NCBI GenBank assembly: GCA_900543205.1
Contig: UQQM01000019.1
Coordinates: 1-37,797 of the forward strand
DNA from: an uncultured Bacteroides sp.
GTDB taxonomy: Bacteria > Bacteroidota > Bacteroidia > Bacteroidales > UBA932
Length of the DNA stretch: 37,797 bases
Reading direction: 5' to 3'
Made by a program: the position numbers and the translations under genes. Every line of letters starts with the position of its first letter. The first letter of the stretch is position 1. The notes under the pieces were generated by a model. That model ran no database searches and had not been told where the DNA came from. It worked only from the letters and a program-made list of their open reading frames with translations. Of the stretch, positions 7,600-15,019 are shown one piece after another.

Positions 7600-7645
7600 T
7601 CAAACAAGTTTGATTTGCATTCCTCTCGGCTTCTCCGTATATTTG
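7600..7645 (+). promoter_or_regulatory. Promoter with upstream palindrome for the 35-aa ORF
   Basis: A complete Bacteroidota promoter: TTTG at 7614-7617, a 20-nt spacer, then TATATTTG at 7638-7645. A palindrome, TCAAAC-AA-GTTTGA (7600-7613), abuts the -33 box. The spacer is 16/20 identical to that of the promoter at 25158-25188, which also has a palindrome at the same place. The ATG lies 5 nt after the -7 box, so the transcript would be leaderless or nearly so. Confidence 0.75.
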
Positions 7646-7650
7646 AAAAT

Positions 7651-7758
7651 ATGGAACAACAGGATAAAAAATCAGCCGACAGGAACAGGACGATAAGGTA
7701 TGTTTCGAGCCTTGTCTTCGTGGCCGTTCTTGCCCTTCTGGCATACGTGTTCAAATGA
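7651..7758 (+). CDS. 35-aa single-span membrane protein
   Basis: A small ORF with a charged N-terminus (MEQQDKKSADRNRTIR) followed by a hydrophobic stretch (YVSSLVFVAVLALLAYVF) and a C-terminal Lys: one predicted transmembrane helix, positive-inside. It is supported as a real gene by a consensus promoter ending 5 nt upstream of its ATG and a strong rho-independent terminator beginning at its stop codon, so it is a complete monocistronic unit. No family is recognised. Candidates are a small stress or regulatory membrane peptide or a type I toxin-like peptide; the charged N-terminus and Bacteroidota promoter do not decide between them. Nothing antisense to it was recognised. Confidence 0.6.
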   Translation: MEQQDKKSADRNRTIRYVSSLVFVAVLALLAYVFK

Positions 7759-7792
7759 ATGAAGTCCGGAGCGTCCGGGCTTCATTCGTTTT
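7758..7792 (+). terminator. Rho-independent terminator of the 35-aa ORF
   Basis: A 13-bp stem runs from AATGAAGTCCGGA (7758-7770) to TCCGGGCTTCATT (7774-7786), with one G-T wobble and loop GCG, followed by CGTTTT. It begins at the last base of the stop codon. This is one of the clearest terminators in the window. Confidence 0.85.
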
Positions 7793-7850
7793 CAGCAGCC
7801 TTTTCAGTCGAGGCTGCAGGAACTGCCAGATTGCAAATTTGGCAGAACGG
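7789..7850 (-). repeat. Detached copy of the glutaredoxin gene 3' end
   Basis: About 62 bp that align with 9800-9860, the 3' end of the glutaredoxin-like gene and its palindrome. Read on the minus strand it encodes LPNLQSGSSCSLD, a stop, KGC and a stop, against SCSLDGNGC in the intact gene; one Gly codon has become TGA. The copy lacks the rest of the gene. The two copies are direct repeats enclosing the rhuM remnant and the DUF4143 ATPase gene. Confidence 0.7.
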
Positions 7851-7909
7851 AGGGAGTGGTGGTGGGTGGGGACATAACTGTTGCGCGCTCTTTTCGGACG
7901 GGCCACTTA

Positions 7910-8475
7910 TTTTTCAGATGTTTGACTTCCTTTTCAAAACTCTCTAAAAAGTGGATCTCCACTGCGACTTGGCCTGAAGCTCAGCAGAATCAAGGTATAG
8001 GCTGACGATACGGCTCAGGGTGTCAAATTCATCGGGAGAGAGGTAATTCTTGGCAATCCCGGCATCCGTCCGTTTCAGTAATGCTCCGGTCCATGATGTC
8101 AGCCACATAAAATCCTTGTCCGCATCGGCCTTGCTGTAGATGACTTCTGCCGCCGCCGGCCCTCTTCAGTAGATCCGTCGTTCATGGCAAATCCTTTGAC
8201 TAGGTACTCGCGCAGTACTTGTGTGGCCTGGATGCGGAACTGGACGCCACGATGGGAATTGACCCTGTAGCCGGCACTGATGATTACATCGAGGTTGTGG
8301 TATGCCACATTATAGTTTTATCGTCTGCGGCAGTTGTTGCAAAAAAAGCAACAGATGAATCGGTTTCTGCTCCCCGGATTCAAAGACATAGAAGATCTGC
8401 CTTGAAATGGTGGACTTGTTGCGCTGGAACAGTTCGGCCATCTTCTGGTTAGCAGTCATGGTCTTTATCATGATT
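7910..8475 (-). pseudogene. Decayed rhuM-family gene
   Basis: Reading the minus strand in pieces recovers successive parts of a RhuM (virulence RhuM/Fic-associated) protein: an N-terminal part (MTANQKMAELFQRNKSTISR) near 8460-8400, the hallmark core (YHNLDVIISAGYRVNSHRG, then REYLVKGFAMND) at about 8308-8180 in another frame, then AEVIYSKADADKDFMW and IAKNYLSPDEFDTLSRIVS at about 8150-8000, and a frame-shifted tail FEKEVKHLKN ending near 7907. At least three frame changes and internal losses show it is non-functional. RhuM proteins are common in mobile and host-adapted Bacteroidales regions; their biochemical role is not well established. The boundaries are approximate. Confidence 0.8.
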
Positions 8476-8519
8476 CCAAGTGCCAGTAAATGTGCCTGAA
8501 ATGCTTTCGCCCCTTCCGA

Positions 8520-9731
8520 TCAATTGCCGAAGCCGTTTTTCAGGAACTCCCTCAGTCCGAGATGTATTATGCCTTCATGGTCGCTCCTTTTGACAAGAGG
8601 CGTCATTGAAATTACGTATTTCGGATAATTGTCATTTATGTTTTTCAATCGACCGAACTCGCGAGCCTCCGTTTTCTCGTCGGCGACAATATATGCGACC
8701 TGGACATACCTTCTGTCATTGGTCTTGACGCAGACAAAATCCACCTCCCCGGCACGCAACTGACCGACGGCCACTTTATATCCAAGATTGACAAGGTGCA
8801 GATACACGGCATTTTCTATTACTTTCTCAATGTCGGAATTCCGTTCTCCTCCGGCGATGATGTTCCTTAGACCGATATCTCCGAAATACAATTTGTCATT
8901 TGACTCCAGTATCTTCTTCCCATGCAGGTCAAACCTGTGGACCGGGTATATCAGATAAGCCTCTGCGAAATAGTTCAGATACGAGGACACGGTTTTTGTC
9001 GATACGTCATGCCCTTGATTTTTAAGATAGCTGCAAATGTTTCCTATAGAGCTCAATTTGCCTACGGAATCGGCGAAGTAGCGGATAAGATTATTGAGAA
9101 ATACGATATTCCTTATGCTATGTCTTTCGATGATATCTTTCAACATGATCGTATTGAACACGCCGGTAAGATACTCTGATATCATATCCTCGTCGTCAAT
9201 GCCGGTTTGAATAAGTCCCGGCAGGCCTCCGTAGTTAAGATATGACCAAAGCGAGTTATCAGTGTCTTCAAGCTTATGGAACAGGAGGAATTCGTTATAA
9301 GTCAGAGACTGTACGGGGATTTCCTGATATCTTCCGCCTATCAGGGTGCTCAAGTCCCCTGAGAGCATCCTGGAATTGCTGCCTGTCACGATTATGTCGG
9401 CATTCTCTTCCATCCTGTAACTTCTGACGGTTTTCTCCCATTCCTGTATCTCCTGAATTTCATCTATAAGGATGTAGTTATGCTTGTCTTTAAGAAAGCG
9501 GCTTCCGATATATTCGTTCAGATCAGAATATGTCCTGATATGGTCGAACTGACTTTTTTCCTTATTGACATATATGATGTTCGAAGAGTCATCTTTTGCA
9601 TGCCGATTCGTGAAATCTTTCAGTATGCAGCTTTTTCCGACTCTTCTTTGGCCAGTTAGAACAAGAATCTGCTGTCTTCCGAGCCAATGGTCAATCTTAT
9701 CGGCGTAGTATTCCCTTGTGATGATATTCAT
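8520..9731 (-). CDS. AAA_14/DUF4143 ATPase
   Basis: A 403-aa protein of a family abundant in Bacteroidales. The N-terminal AAA_14 ATPase domain has Walker A GQRRVGKS (27-34), Walker B YILIDEIQE and sensor-like IVTGSNSRML. The C-terminal DUF4143 part carries AGEVDFVCVK followed by YVQVAY, a layout resembling the PD-(D/E)xK nuclease core. Family members are cytoplasmic; their function is not settled, though they are often found in variable regions. The gene appears intact and is more AT-rich than the genes to its right. It stands between two copies of the glutaredoxin 3' end and next to a dead rhuM gene, consistent with having arrived as part of an accessory segment. Confidence 0.92.
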   Translation of the reverse strand: MNIITREYYADKIDHWLGRQQILVLTGQRRVGKSCILKDFTNRHAKDDSSNIIYVNKEKSQFDHIRTYSDLNEYIGSRFLKDKHNYILIDEIQEIQEWEKTVRSYRMEENADIIVTGSNSRMLSGDLSTLIGGRYQEIPVQSLTYNEFLLFHKLEDTDNSLWSYLNYGGLPGLIQTGIDDEDMISEYLTGVFNTIMLKDIIERHSIRNIVFLNNLIRYFADSVGKLSSIGNICSYLKNQGHDVSTKTVSSYLNYFAEAYLIYPVHRFDLHGKKILESNDKLYFGDIGLRNIIAGGERNSDIEKVIENAVYLHLVNLGYKVAVGQLRAGEVDFVCVKTNDRRYVQVAYIVADEKTEAREFGRLKNINDNYPKYVISMTPLVKRSDHEGIIHLGLREFLKNGFGN

Positions 9732-9799
9732 ACTTATAAGTTCTTATTCGCGCACTAATGTACAATTTTATTTCCTATAAGAAAAGAATTTCATCGGCT

Positions 9800-9860
9800 T
9801 TTTCAGCAGCCATTTCCGTCGAGGCTGCAGGAACTGCCGGATTGATAATCTGACGGGGCG
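9800..9860 (-). repeat. Direct-repeat partner at the 3' end of the glutaredoxin gene
   Basis: This is the copy still attached to the gene (matches 7789-7850 with scattered substitutions). It begins just past the stop codon and covers the last codons, including SCSLDGNGC. The arrangement, an intact gene end on one side and a displaced mutated gene end about 2 kb away, is what integration at a gene 3' end leaves behind. No integrase is visible. Confidence 0.65.
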
Positions 9861-10204
9861 GGGCCAGAACTGCCAGATTTCAAATCTGGCAGAACAGGTG
9901 ATTGCAAATCTGCCGGAACGGAACCGCGACCGAAGCTGTCGGGAGCGGCGTCGCGGGACTTCAGCCCCGCTTCCTCCGGGACCAGCGTGACCCGGCCGTC
10001 CTCCAGCACGAAGCAGGGGATGCCGGCGCGGCCGTGGCGCCGGGCGTCGTCGAAGACGGGGCTGCTGTCGCGCAGGCGCAGGAACTCCTTGAGGAGGCGC
10101 ACGTGCGAGCCTATGTCGATGACTTCATAGCCCTCGCGCCCCTCGGCCTGCCGCTCGACGAAGCTGCAGTCGGGGCAGCTGGGCATACCGTAGATCTTGA
10201 TCAT
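9803..10204 (-). CDS. Glutaredoxin-like protein with palindrome-derived insertion
   Basis: A 133-aa cytoplasmic thiol-redox protein. The N-terminal thioredoxin-fold half has the active-site motif CPDC (Cys10, Cys13) after IKIYGMPS, and a cis-Pro-like segment AGIPCFVLEDG. The family usually ends shortly after GLKSR with a Cys-containing tail like SCSLDGNGC. Here about 30 extra residues intervene (PADLQSPVLPDLKSGSSG and DYQSG), encoded by tandem palindromic repeats (9835-9915), so the repeats have been accommodated in frame. The gene lies 7 nt downstream of the alpha/beta hydrolase gene and is probably co-transcribed with it. The substrate is unknown. Function as an oxidoreductase is inferred from the CxxC motif. 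Confidence 0.8.
   Translation of the reverse strand: MIKIYGMPSCPDCSFVERQAEGREGYEVIDIGSHVRLLKEFLRLRDSSPVFDDARRHGRAGIPCFVLEDGRVTLVPEEAGLKSRDAAPDSFGRGSVPADLQSPVLPDLKSGSSGPAPSDYQSGSSCSLDGNGC
9870..9892. repeat. Perfect 10-bp-arm palindrome within glutaredoxin gene
   Basis: CTGCCAGATT (9870-9879) and AATCTGGCAG (9883-9892) are separated by TCA. A near copy occurs at 7825-7847, and partial copies occur at 9835-9855 and 9900-9915. It is a small palindromic repeat family, here inside a coding sequence. Confidence 0.75.
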
Positions 10205-10211
10205 GGCGAAC

Positions 10212-11042
10212 CTATTTGAGCAGCGTGGACGCCAGCCAGTCTGCAGCCATCTCGGCGGCGCCGGTCATGTCTGCGGTGAAGCCGTGGTCATCGCCGGGCA
10301 GCAGCTGGACCGTGCAGCGGGGCATCTCCCGGCCGAACCTTTCGCCGTAGGTGTAGGGAACGACCTTGTCGGCCATGCCATGGAGCACGAGCACGGGGCC
10401 GTCGTATTTCGCGGCGGTCTCGTAGATTGGCAGGCTGAGGGCGGTCTGGATATAGTCGCGGCCGAGCCTGTTGCCGAAGATGTCGACATATTCCGGGGCA
10501 TGCCAGGGGTCGTAGGTCGCACCCATTGTGCTTCCGCGCAGGGCGTCGTCGCGCAGAACTGCCGCAGGGGCCATCAGCACCGCGCTCTTCAGCACCGCAC
10601 TGCCGAGCTGTCCGGCAGTCATCGCGGCCACGACTCCGCCCTGGGAATGCCCGAGTATGGAGATGCCGTCGGTCTGCGGCATCCTGCGCACATAGTCGAT
10701 CACTGCGAGCGCGTCGTCTATCTCGTTGAGCACCGTCATGTCCACGAATTCGCCCTCGCTCCGGCCGTGGCCGTTGAAGTCGCAGCGTATCGCTCCTATT
10801 CCGAGCTCGACGAGGTTGTCGGCGATAGCGGAGAGCAGGGGTTCGTTCTTGTTGCCCATGAAGCCGTGGCAGATGACCACGACGGGGCATTTTTCGCCTT
10901 CCTGCAGTTCGGGGAGCTGGAGGCGGGTGGACAGGCGGCCCATGGAGCCGTCGATGAAGAAGGTGGAGTCGGTCTGGGCTGAAGCGGCGAAGGTGCAGCA
11001 GAGCGCAAGCGCGGCCGCCGTGAGGAATGTTCTTGCTTTCAT
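10212..11042 (-). CDS. Secreted alpha/beta hydrolase (esterase/peptidase-like)
   Basis: A 276-aa protein starting MKARTFLTAAALALCC with a clear signal peptide, so exported. The fold is alpha/beta hydrolase: an oxyanion segment VVICHGFMGNK, a nucleophile elbow GHSQGG, a likely Asp in LVLHGMADKVV and a catalytic His in PGDDHGF. It resembles dienelactone hydrolase/acyl-esterase families acting on small esters or acylated sugars. The open frame continues far upstream to 11570, but that extension runs antisense through the neighbouring Sel1 gene and lacks family similarity; the signal peptide and the -7-like box at 11047-11054 fix the start at 11042. It forms an operon with the glutaredoxin-like gene. 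The substrate is not predictable. Confidence 0.88.
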   Translation of the reverse strand: MKARTFLTAAALALCCTFAASAQTDSTFFIDGSMGRLSTRLQLPELQEGEKCPVVVICHGFMGNKNEPLLSAIADNLVELGIGAIRCDFNGHGRSEGEFVDMTVLNEIDDALAVIDYVRRMPQTDGISILGHSQGGVVAAMTAGQLGSAVLKSAVLMAPAAVLRDDALRGSTMGATYDPWHAPEYVDIFGNRLGRDYIQTALSLPIYETAAKYDGPVLVLHGMADKVVPYTYGERFGREMPRCTVQLLPGDDHGFTADMTGAAEMAADWLASTLLK

Positions 11043-11046
11043 GTCA

Positions 11047-11054
11047 TAAATATA
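11047..11054 (-). promoter_or_regulatory. -7-like box of hydrolase gene
   Basis: The complement reads TATATTTA, one mismatch from TAnnTTTG, ending only 4 nt before the start codon at 11042. The divergent Sel1 gene has a similar TATATTGC on the plus strand at 11073-11080. The two promoters lie back to back in about 60 bp. Confidence 0.4.
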
Positions 11055-11106
11055 GCGCTTTTGCATCGAAATCGCTATATTGCAGACAGACAAAGACCCG
11101 AAAGCC

Positions 11107-12684
11107 ATGTCCAAAGAATGTGAAATCCGATTTGTGAGCCGTTTCAGCGACCTCGGTTCCACAAGCTCATCAGTAGAAAAGGAAATCAAAGTCGACGCCG
11201 CCGACATAGTGCAGGGTAGGCCGTTGCCGGGCTGGCCGGTGAACGGGGAGAAACCCATGGTCGACTGGTACGACGGCGAGACCGTCGAGCTCTCGTTTCT
11301 CGGCCGCAGCTTTTCCATGCGCGCGGGCGACAGGTACCTGACCCTGTTGAGCGCAGAGGTCGAGAACCCCATGGTCCGCCAGACAAGGGATGTCGAGTTC
11401 CGTCTGGCCGCCCTTGCATACGTAAGGAACGATGACTTCGAGGGCATGTTCCGCCGGGGCTCGTTCGACGCCATCATATATAACTTCCTGAGCCGTGACA
11501 TCAGCGGCTCCGATGAAGACCTGGCAGCGCTCAACATCTTCCTGCGCGTGTTCTGGCTGGGCTGTAACATCCATCTGCTGGGACGCGAGAGCCTGGAACT
11601 GGTCAGGAGCGCAGCCGAAAGCGGGAGCTGGTACGGACTGTTCGCATACGGACGCTGCCTCTGCGTCCTCCGGCCCGGCCCGGACTGGGGAGAGACTTCG
11701 GTGGAGTGCTTCAGAAAGGCGGCGGATGCGGGGTTGAGCGACGCGTACGTCGGCCTGTCGGACGCCTGGTACTACGGAGACCTCGGCCATGTGGACTACG
11801 GCAAGTCGCGGGACTATATGCAGAAGGCGCTGGACGGCGGCTCCGTATTTGCCGCGAGGAGAACGATAAGGACGCTGATATACGGCGACCGCATCATGGG
11901 CAAGAATCCCAAGGCGGCCCTGGAGATGCTGCGCGAAGCCATAAAGGCATATCCCGGGGATCCGATGTGGCAGTATCTGCGCGGCTGCGCGACAGTGGAG
12001 CTGGAGGGACCCGCCAAGGGCAGGGAGGACTTCGAATATGCTGCGGAGAACGGAGTGATAGATGCCTGGGTCGACCTGGCGATGGCAGTCGGCTGCGACG
12101 ACGAGTATGAAATAACCGACCGCCGCGCGTACGACAGGATAATCGAGAAGGGCGCCGGCAGGCGTTCTGCGGCCTGCCTGTTCGTGAAGGTCTTCACGAA
12201 CGAGCCCGACCCTTCGCATCCGTATTTCCGCGAAAGGCGGCGGGATTATCTCGAGGGTCTGGAGAAATCGGCCGGGATGGGCTGCAACATGGCGGCCGTG
12301 GCGCTCGGGGACCTGTATCTCGAAGGGCGGCTGGAGATTGCGGCTGATTGCGGCAAGGCCTGGTCCTGGTATTCCCGGGCAGCGCTCCTGGGCGATCCGG
12401 AGGGTTACGAGAAACTCTACGGCATGCTGCGCGACGGGCTGGTGAAAGAGAATCAGGATTTCATGGACGGATGCGCCATACGCGGGGTCTTCTGCGGTTC
12501 GGACTCGCTGCTGAAGGACGCCGTGGACATCTACCGTGCCGGAAGGCTGACCATGTTCGCCCGTGAGATGGAGCAGTATTTCATCCCCATGCTGGAGGCG
12601 CAGGAGAAGGCAGCCGCAGAAGCGGAAGAGGAGGACGAGGACGACTATCCGGATGACGACGGCCGCTTCGATGCCTACGTATAG
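11107..12684 (+). CDS. Sel1-repeat protein A
   Basis: A 525-aa cytoplasmic protein (no signal peptide). The start MSKEC at 11107 is chosen because the paralog at 12796 begins with the same residues; an in-frame ATG at 11080 would add nine unlikely residues. From about residue 170 it carries Sel1-like repeats, TPR-like helix pairs with G-A spacing: YGLFAYGRCL, CFRKAADAGLSDAYVGLSD, AALEMLREAI, AVALGDLYLEG, AWSWYSRAALLGDPEGYEKL. Such repeats bind protein partners. It ends in a very acidic tail (EAEEEDEDDYPDDDGR). The N-terminal 160 residues are not recognised. It has a tandem paralog 111 bp downstream. Its role is unknown; a protein-interaction scaffold is the natural inference. Confidence 0.85.
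   Translation: MSKECEIRFVSRFSDLGSTSSSVEKEIKVDAADIVQGRPLPGWPVNGEKPMVDWYDGETVELSFLGRSFSMRAGDRYLTLLSAEVENPMVRQTRDVEFRLAALAYVRNDDFEGMFRRGSFDAIIYNFLSRDISGSDEDLAALNIFLRVFWLGCNIHLLGRESLELVRSAAESGSWYGLFAYGRCLCVLRPGPDWGETSVECFRKAADAGLSDAYVGLSDAWYYGDLGHVDYGKSRDYMQKALDGGSVFAARRTIRTLIYGDRIMGKNPKAALEMLREAIKAYPGDPMWQYLRGCATVELEGPAKGREDFEYAAENGVIDAWVDLAMAVGCDDEYEITDRRAYDRIIEKGAGRRSAACLFVKVFTNEPDPSHPYFRERRRDYLEGLEKSAGMGCNMAAVALGDLYLEGRLEIAADCGKAWSWYSRAALLGDPEGYEKLYGMLRDGLVKENQDFMDGCAIRGVFCGSDSLLKDAVDIYRAGRLTMFAREMEQYFIPMLEAQEKAAAEAEEEDEDDYPDDDGRFDAYV
12529..12667 (+). repeat. 139-bp block identical in both Sel1 genes (copy 1)
   Basis: Bases 12529-12667 are identical to 14212-14350, spanning the codons for IYRAGRLTMFAREMEQYF through the acidic tail. 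The rest of the two genes has diverged strongly in DNA and protein. This points to recent gene conversion or partial duplication. Confidence 0.95.
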
Positions 12685-12795
12685 ATGGGAACGGAGCCCG
12701 GACGGCTACTTTCGGCGCGTCCCGTTTTCATTGTCCGCAAGTGGTTTTTTTGATTTTAAATCCATATATTTAGACTTGATCAAAACTATCCATAC

Positions 12796-14367
12796 ATGTC
12801 AAAAGAATGCTCGATTTTCATCGTGAACCGTTATGACGGTGATCCCGACAATTCCTCTATCCAGAAAGAGATTGAACTCGACGCCGATGCCATCGTGCAG
12901 GGGCATCCGCTGCCGGACTGGCCGCTGGAGGATGCAGCCCCGATGGTCGACTGGTACGACGGCGATACCATCGAAGTTTCGTATCTTGGTGAAAAGTTTT
13001 CCATGCGCTGCGACGACTTCTACGCCGTGACGCTGTCCAGCACTCCGGCCGGCAATCTCCGGACAAGGGACGTGATGCTCCATCTGTCCGCTCCCTCATA
13101 CGTCAGGAATGACGATTTCAACGGGATGTTCCTTCGCGGCTCCTTCGATTCCGTGGTCTATAATTTCCTCGTCAGGAGAGACGACGGCACGGACATGGAT
13201 CTGACAGCGAAAAGGATATTCTACAGGCTGTTCTATGCGAGAAGCAATATCCGCCTGCTGCGGGACGAGACGGTTGAGATGCTGAAGAAGGAGGCGGATG
13301 CCGGAAGCGTCCACGGGCTGTACGCATACGGCCGCTGCCTTGTGGCGCGCCGTCCCGATTATGACTGGGTGGAAACCGCCGGCAAGTGTTTCAGGAAGGC
13401 GGCGGAGGCCGGCTGTCCCGACGCCTATGCCGAATTGTCCGACCTGTACTACTACGGCGACTTCGGTTATGTCGATTACGGGAAGGCCAAGGATTATCTC
13501 CGGAAAGGAATCGATGAAGGCTCAATGTCGGCGGTCATGAAGACTGTCCGGAAGATGATATCCGGTTGCCGTATCATAGAGGAGGACCTTGAAGGGGCGC
13601 TCAGGATGGTAAATGCCGCCATTTTGCAGGAACCGGATATTCCGGAGTTCCGTCAGTTGCGCGGACTGGCCGGATATCATATGAAGCCGGGTGCGGAAGC
13701 CGTGGCGGATTTCAAGTATGCCGCGGAGAACGGAGTGCTGGAGTCATGGATGTATTATGCAGTGGCTGCCGGATGCGACGCGGACGGGCACATCGCGGAC
13801 GTCAAGGTCTTCTCCGATATTCTTGAAACGGGTGTAAGCAGGCGCGCTGTGTCCTGCCTGAATGTCAGGAACCGCTATTTCAGGCCGGAAGACCCTTCTT
13901 CCCCTGATTTCGAGGAGGAGAGGGAGAATTACATGGACTGCCTGGAGAAGATCTACGGAATGGGCTGCACTGAAGGTGCGGTTACTCTCGGTGACCTGTA
14001 CCGCGACGGCGATCTTGGACTGAAGCAGGATTATGACATGGCGTTTACCTGGTACTCGAGGGCGGCGATCTTCGGCGACGCGACGGGTTATGAGAGAATG
14101 TACGGAATGCTTTGCGACGGGAGGAAAGAAGAAGACAGGAACTTCATGGACCAGTGTGTGATCAACAGTGTGCACTGCGATTCCGACGTCCTGCTCGAAG
14201 AGGCGGTCAAGATCTACCGTGCCGGAAGGCTGACCATGTTCGCCCGTGAGATGGAGCAGTATTTCATCCCCATGCTGGAGGCGCAGGAGAAGGCAGCCGC
14301 AGAAGCGGAAGAGGAGGACGAGGACGACTATCCGGATGACGACGGCCGCTACGACGCCTGCGTATAG
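12796..14367 (+). CDS. Sel1-repeat protein B (tandem paralog)
   Basis: A 523-aa paralog of the preceding protein, similar along its whole length: MSKECSIFIVNRYD at the start, PLPDWPLEDAAPMVDWYDG near residue 40, YVRNDDFNGMFLRGSFDS around 100, then Sel1-like repeats (VHGLYAYGRCLVARRP, CFRKAAEAGCPDAYAELSD, AVTLGDLYRDGDLG, FTWYSRAAIFGDATGYERM). The acidic C-terminal tail is encoded by DNA identical to that of copy A. It is cytoplasmic and presumably a protein-binding scaffold. The 111-bp gap before it contains TATATTTA (about 12765-12772), so it may have its own promoter as well as read-through. A hairpin at 14375-14395 closes the unit. Confidence 0.85.
   Translation: MSKECSIFIVNRYDGDPDNSSIQKEIELDADAIVQGHPLPDWPLEDAAPMVDWYDGDTIEVSYLGEKFSMRCDDFYAVTLSSTPAGNLRTRDVMLHLSAPSYVRNDDFNGMFLRGSFDSVVYNFLVRRDDGTDMDLTAKRIFYRLFYARSNIRLLRDETVEMLKKEADAGSVHGLYAYGRCLVARRPDYDWVETAGKCFRKAAEAGCPDAYAELSDLYYYGDFGYVDYGKAKDYLRKGIDEGSMSAVMKTVRKMISGCRIIEEDLEGALRMVNAAILQEPDIPEFRQLRGLAGYHMKPGAEAVADFKYAAENGVLESWMYYAVAAGCDADGHIADVKVFSDILETGVSRRAVSCLNVRNRYFRPEDPSSPDFEEERENYMDCLEKIYGMGCTEGAVTLGDLYRDGDLGLKQDYDMAFTWYSRAAIFGDATGYERMYGMLCDGRKEEDRNFMDQCVINSVHCDSDVLLEEAVKIYRAGRLTMFAREMEQYFIPMLEAQEKAAAEAEEEDEDDYPDDDGRYDACV
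14212..14350 (+). repeat. 139-bp block identical in both Sel1 genes (copy 2)
   Basis: The partner of 12529-12667, with no mismatch over 139 bp. Immediately before and after the block, the two genes differ at many positions, giving sharp conversion-tract edges. Confidence 0.95.
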
Positions 14368-14374
14368 ACGGAAA

Positions 14375-14395
14375 ACGGAGCCGCGGAGGCTCCGT
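14375..14395. terminator. Hairpin terminator between convergent genes
   Basis: An 8-bp stem ACGGAGCC (14375-14382) / GGCTCCGT (14388-14395) with a 5-nt loop. On the minus strand it is followed by TTTTCC, so it suits the lipoprotein gene best; it may also stop transcription from the Sel1 pair. Confidence 0.7.
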
Positions 14396-14403
14396 CACCG
14401 GGT

Positions 14404-14913
14404 TCATTCGGCGGGTATGCCGAGATATTTGTCGCGGTAGCTTTCGAGCTGCGCCACCGCTTCCGGATTGCGCGCGAGCGCGTCAAGATAGCCGCTCAGC
14501 GAGGCATAGCCCGAATAGTCGAGCAGTACGGTCATGCTGGACAGTCCGTCGGCGGTGCCCAGCAGGCTCTCCGCCGCCGCGTCGAGGGTGCCCGCGAAAT
14601 CGGGGTTCCTGGCTATGCCGCTGAAGAATGCCGCCAGGGCTTCTCCTCTGGCCTCACCGACCATCCGCTCCTCGTCGGCGCCTCCGAGCGGAAGGAGCTC
14701 GGAGAAGTCATCGTAGCCCGCTATCTCGCAGGTGCTTCTGACCAGCTCGTCGGATATTTCCGGCTGTATCGCCATGGCGTCGAAGAGGACTGCGGTGCTC
14801 CTTACCTGCTCCGCCTTGGCGCTCCGGCAAACCGGTTCGGTTTCTGTCTTGGTGCTGCATGACGCCAGCATGAATGCGGCGGCCATGCCCAATAGGATGT
14901 TTCTGATTTTCAT
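14404..14913 (-). CDS. Small lipoprotein of unknown function
   Basis: A 169-aa protein with a signal peptide ending in a lipobox (AAFMLASC, lipidated Cys19), so membrane-anchored on the periplasmic side or the surface. The mature part is alpha-helical and Ala-rich with no recognised domain; CRSAKAEQVRSTAVLFDAMA and the repeated 'ARNPE/ARNPD' segments are its only distinctive features. A TAAATTTG box ends 5 nt before the start codon, so it has its own promoter, and it terminates at the 14375-14395 hairpin: a single-gene unit. No function is proposed. Confidence 0.8.
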   Translation of the reverse strand: MKIRNILLGMAAAFMLASCSTKTETEPVCRSAKAEQVRSTAVLFDAMAIQPEISDELVRSTCEIAGYDDFSELLPLGGADEERMVGEARGEALAAFFSGIARNPDFAGTLDAAAESLLGTADGLSSMTVLLDYSGYASLSGYLDALARNPEAVAQLESYRDKYLGIPAE

Positions 14914-14918
14914 GTCGG

Positions 14919-14926
14919 CAAATTTA
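14919..14926 (-). promoter_or_regulatory. -7 box of lipoprotein gene
   Basis: The complement reads TAAATTTG, an exact TAnnTTTG match, separated from the ATG at 14913 by 5 nt. No clear -33 TTG is visible at 20 nt. Confidence 0.55.
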
Positions 14927-15019
14927 GTGAAATTAGCGGATTCTCCTGCATGCCGGGCGACAAATTGTATATTGGAAAAAATATGTATAAATTCGCAGAC
15001 TGAACCTATAAAACAATAT

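Noticed and set aside
11043..11570. N-terminal extension of the alpha/beta hydrolase frame
   Set aside because: It is antisense to the Sel1 gene and lies before a clear signal peptide and promoter box.
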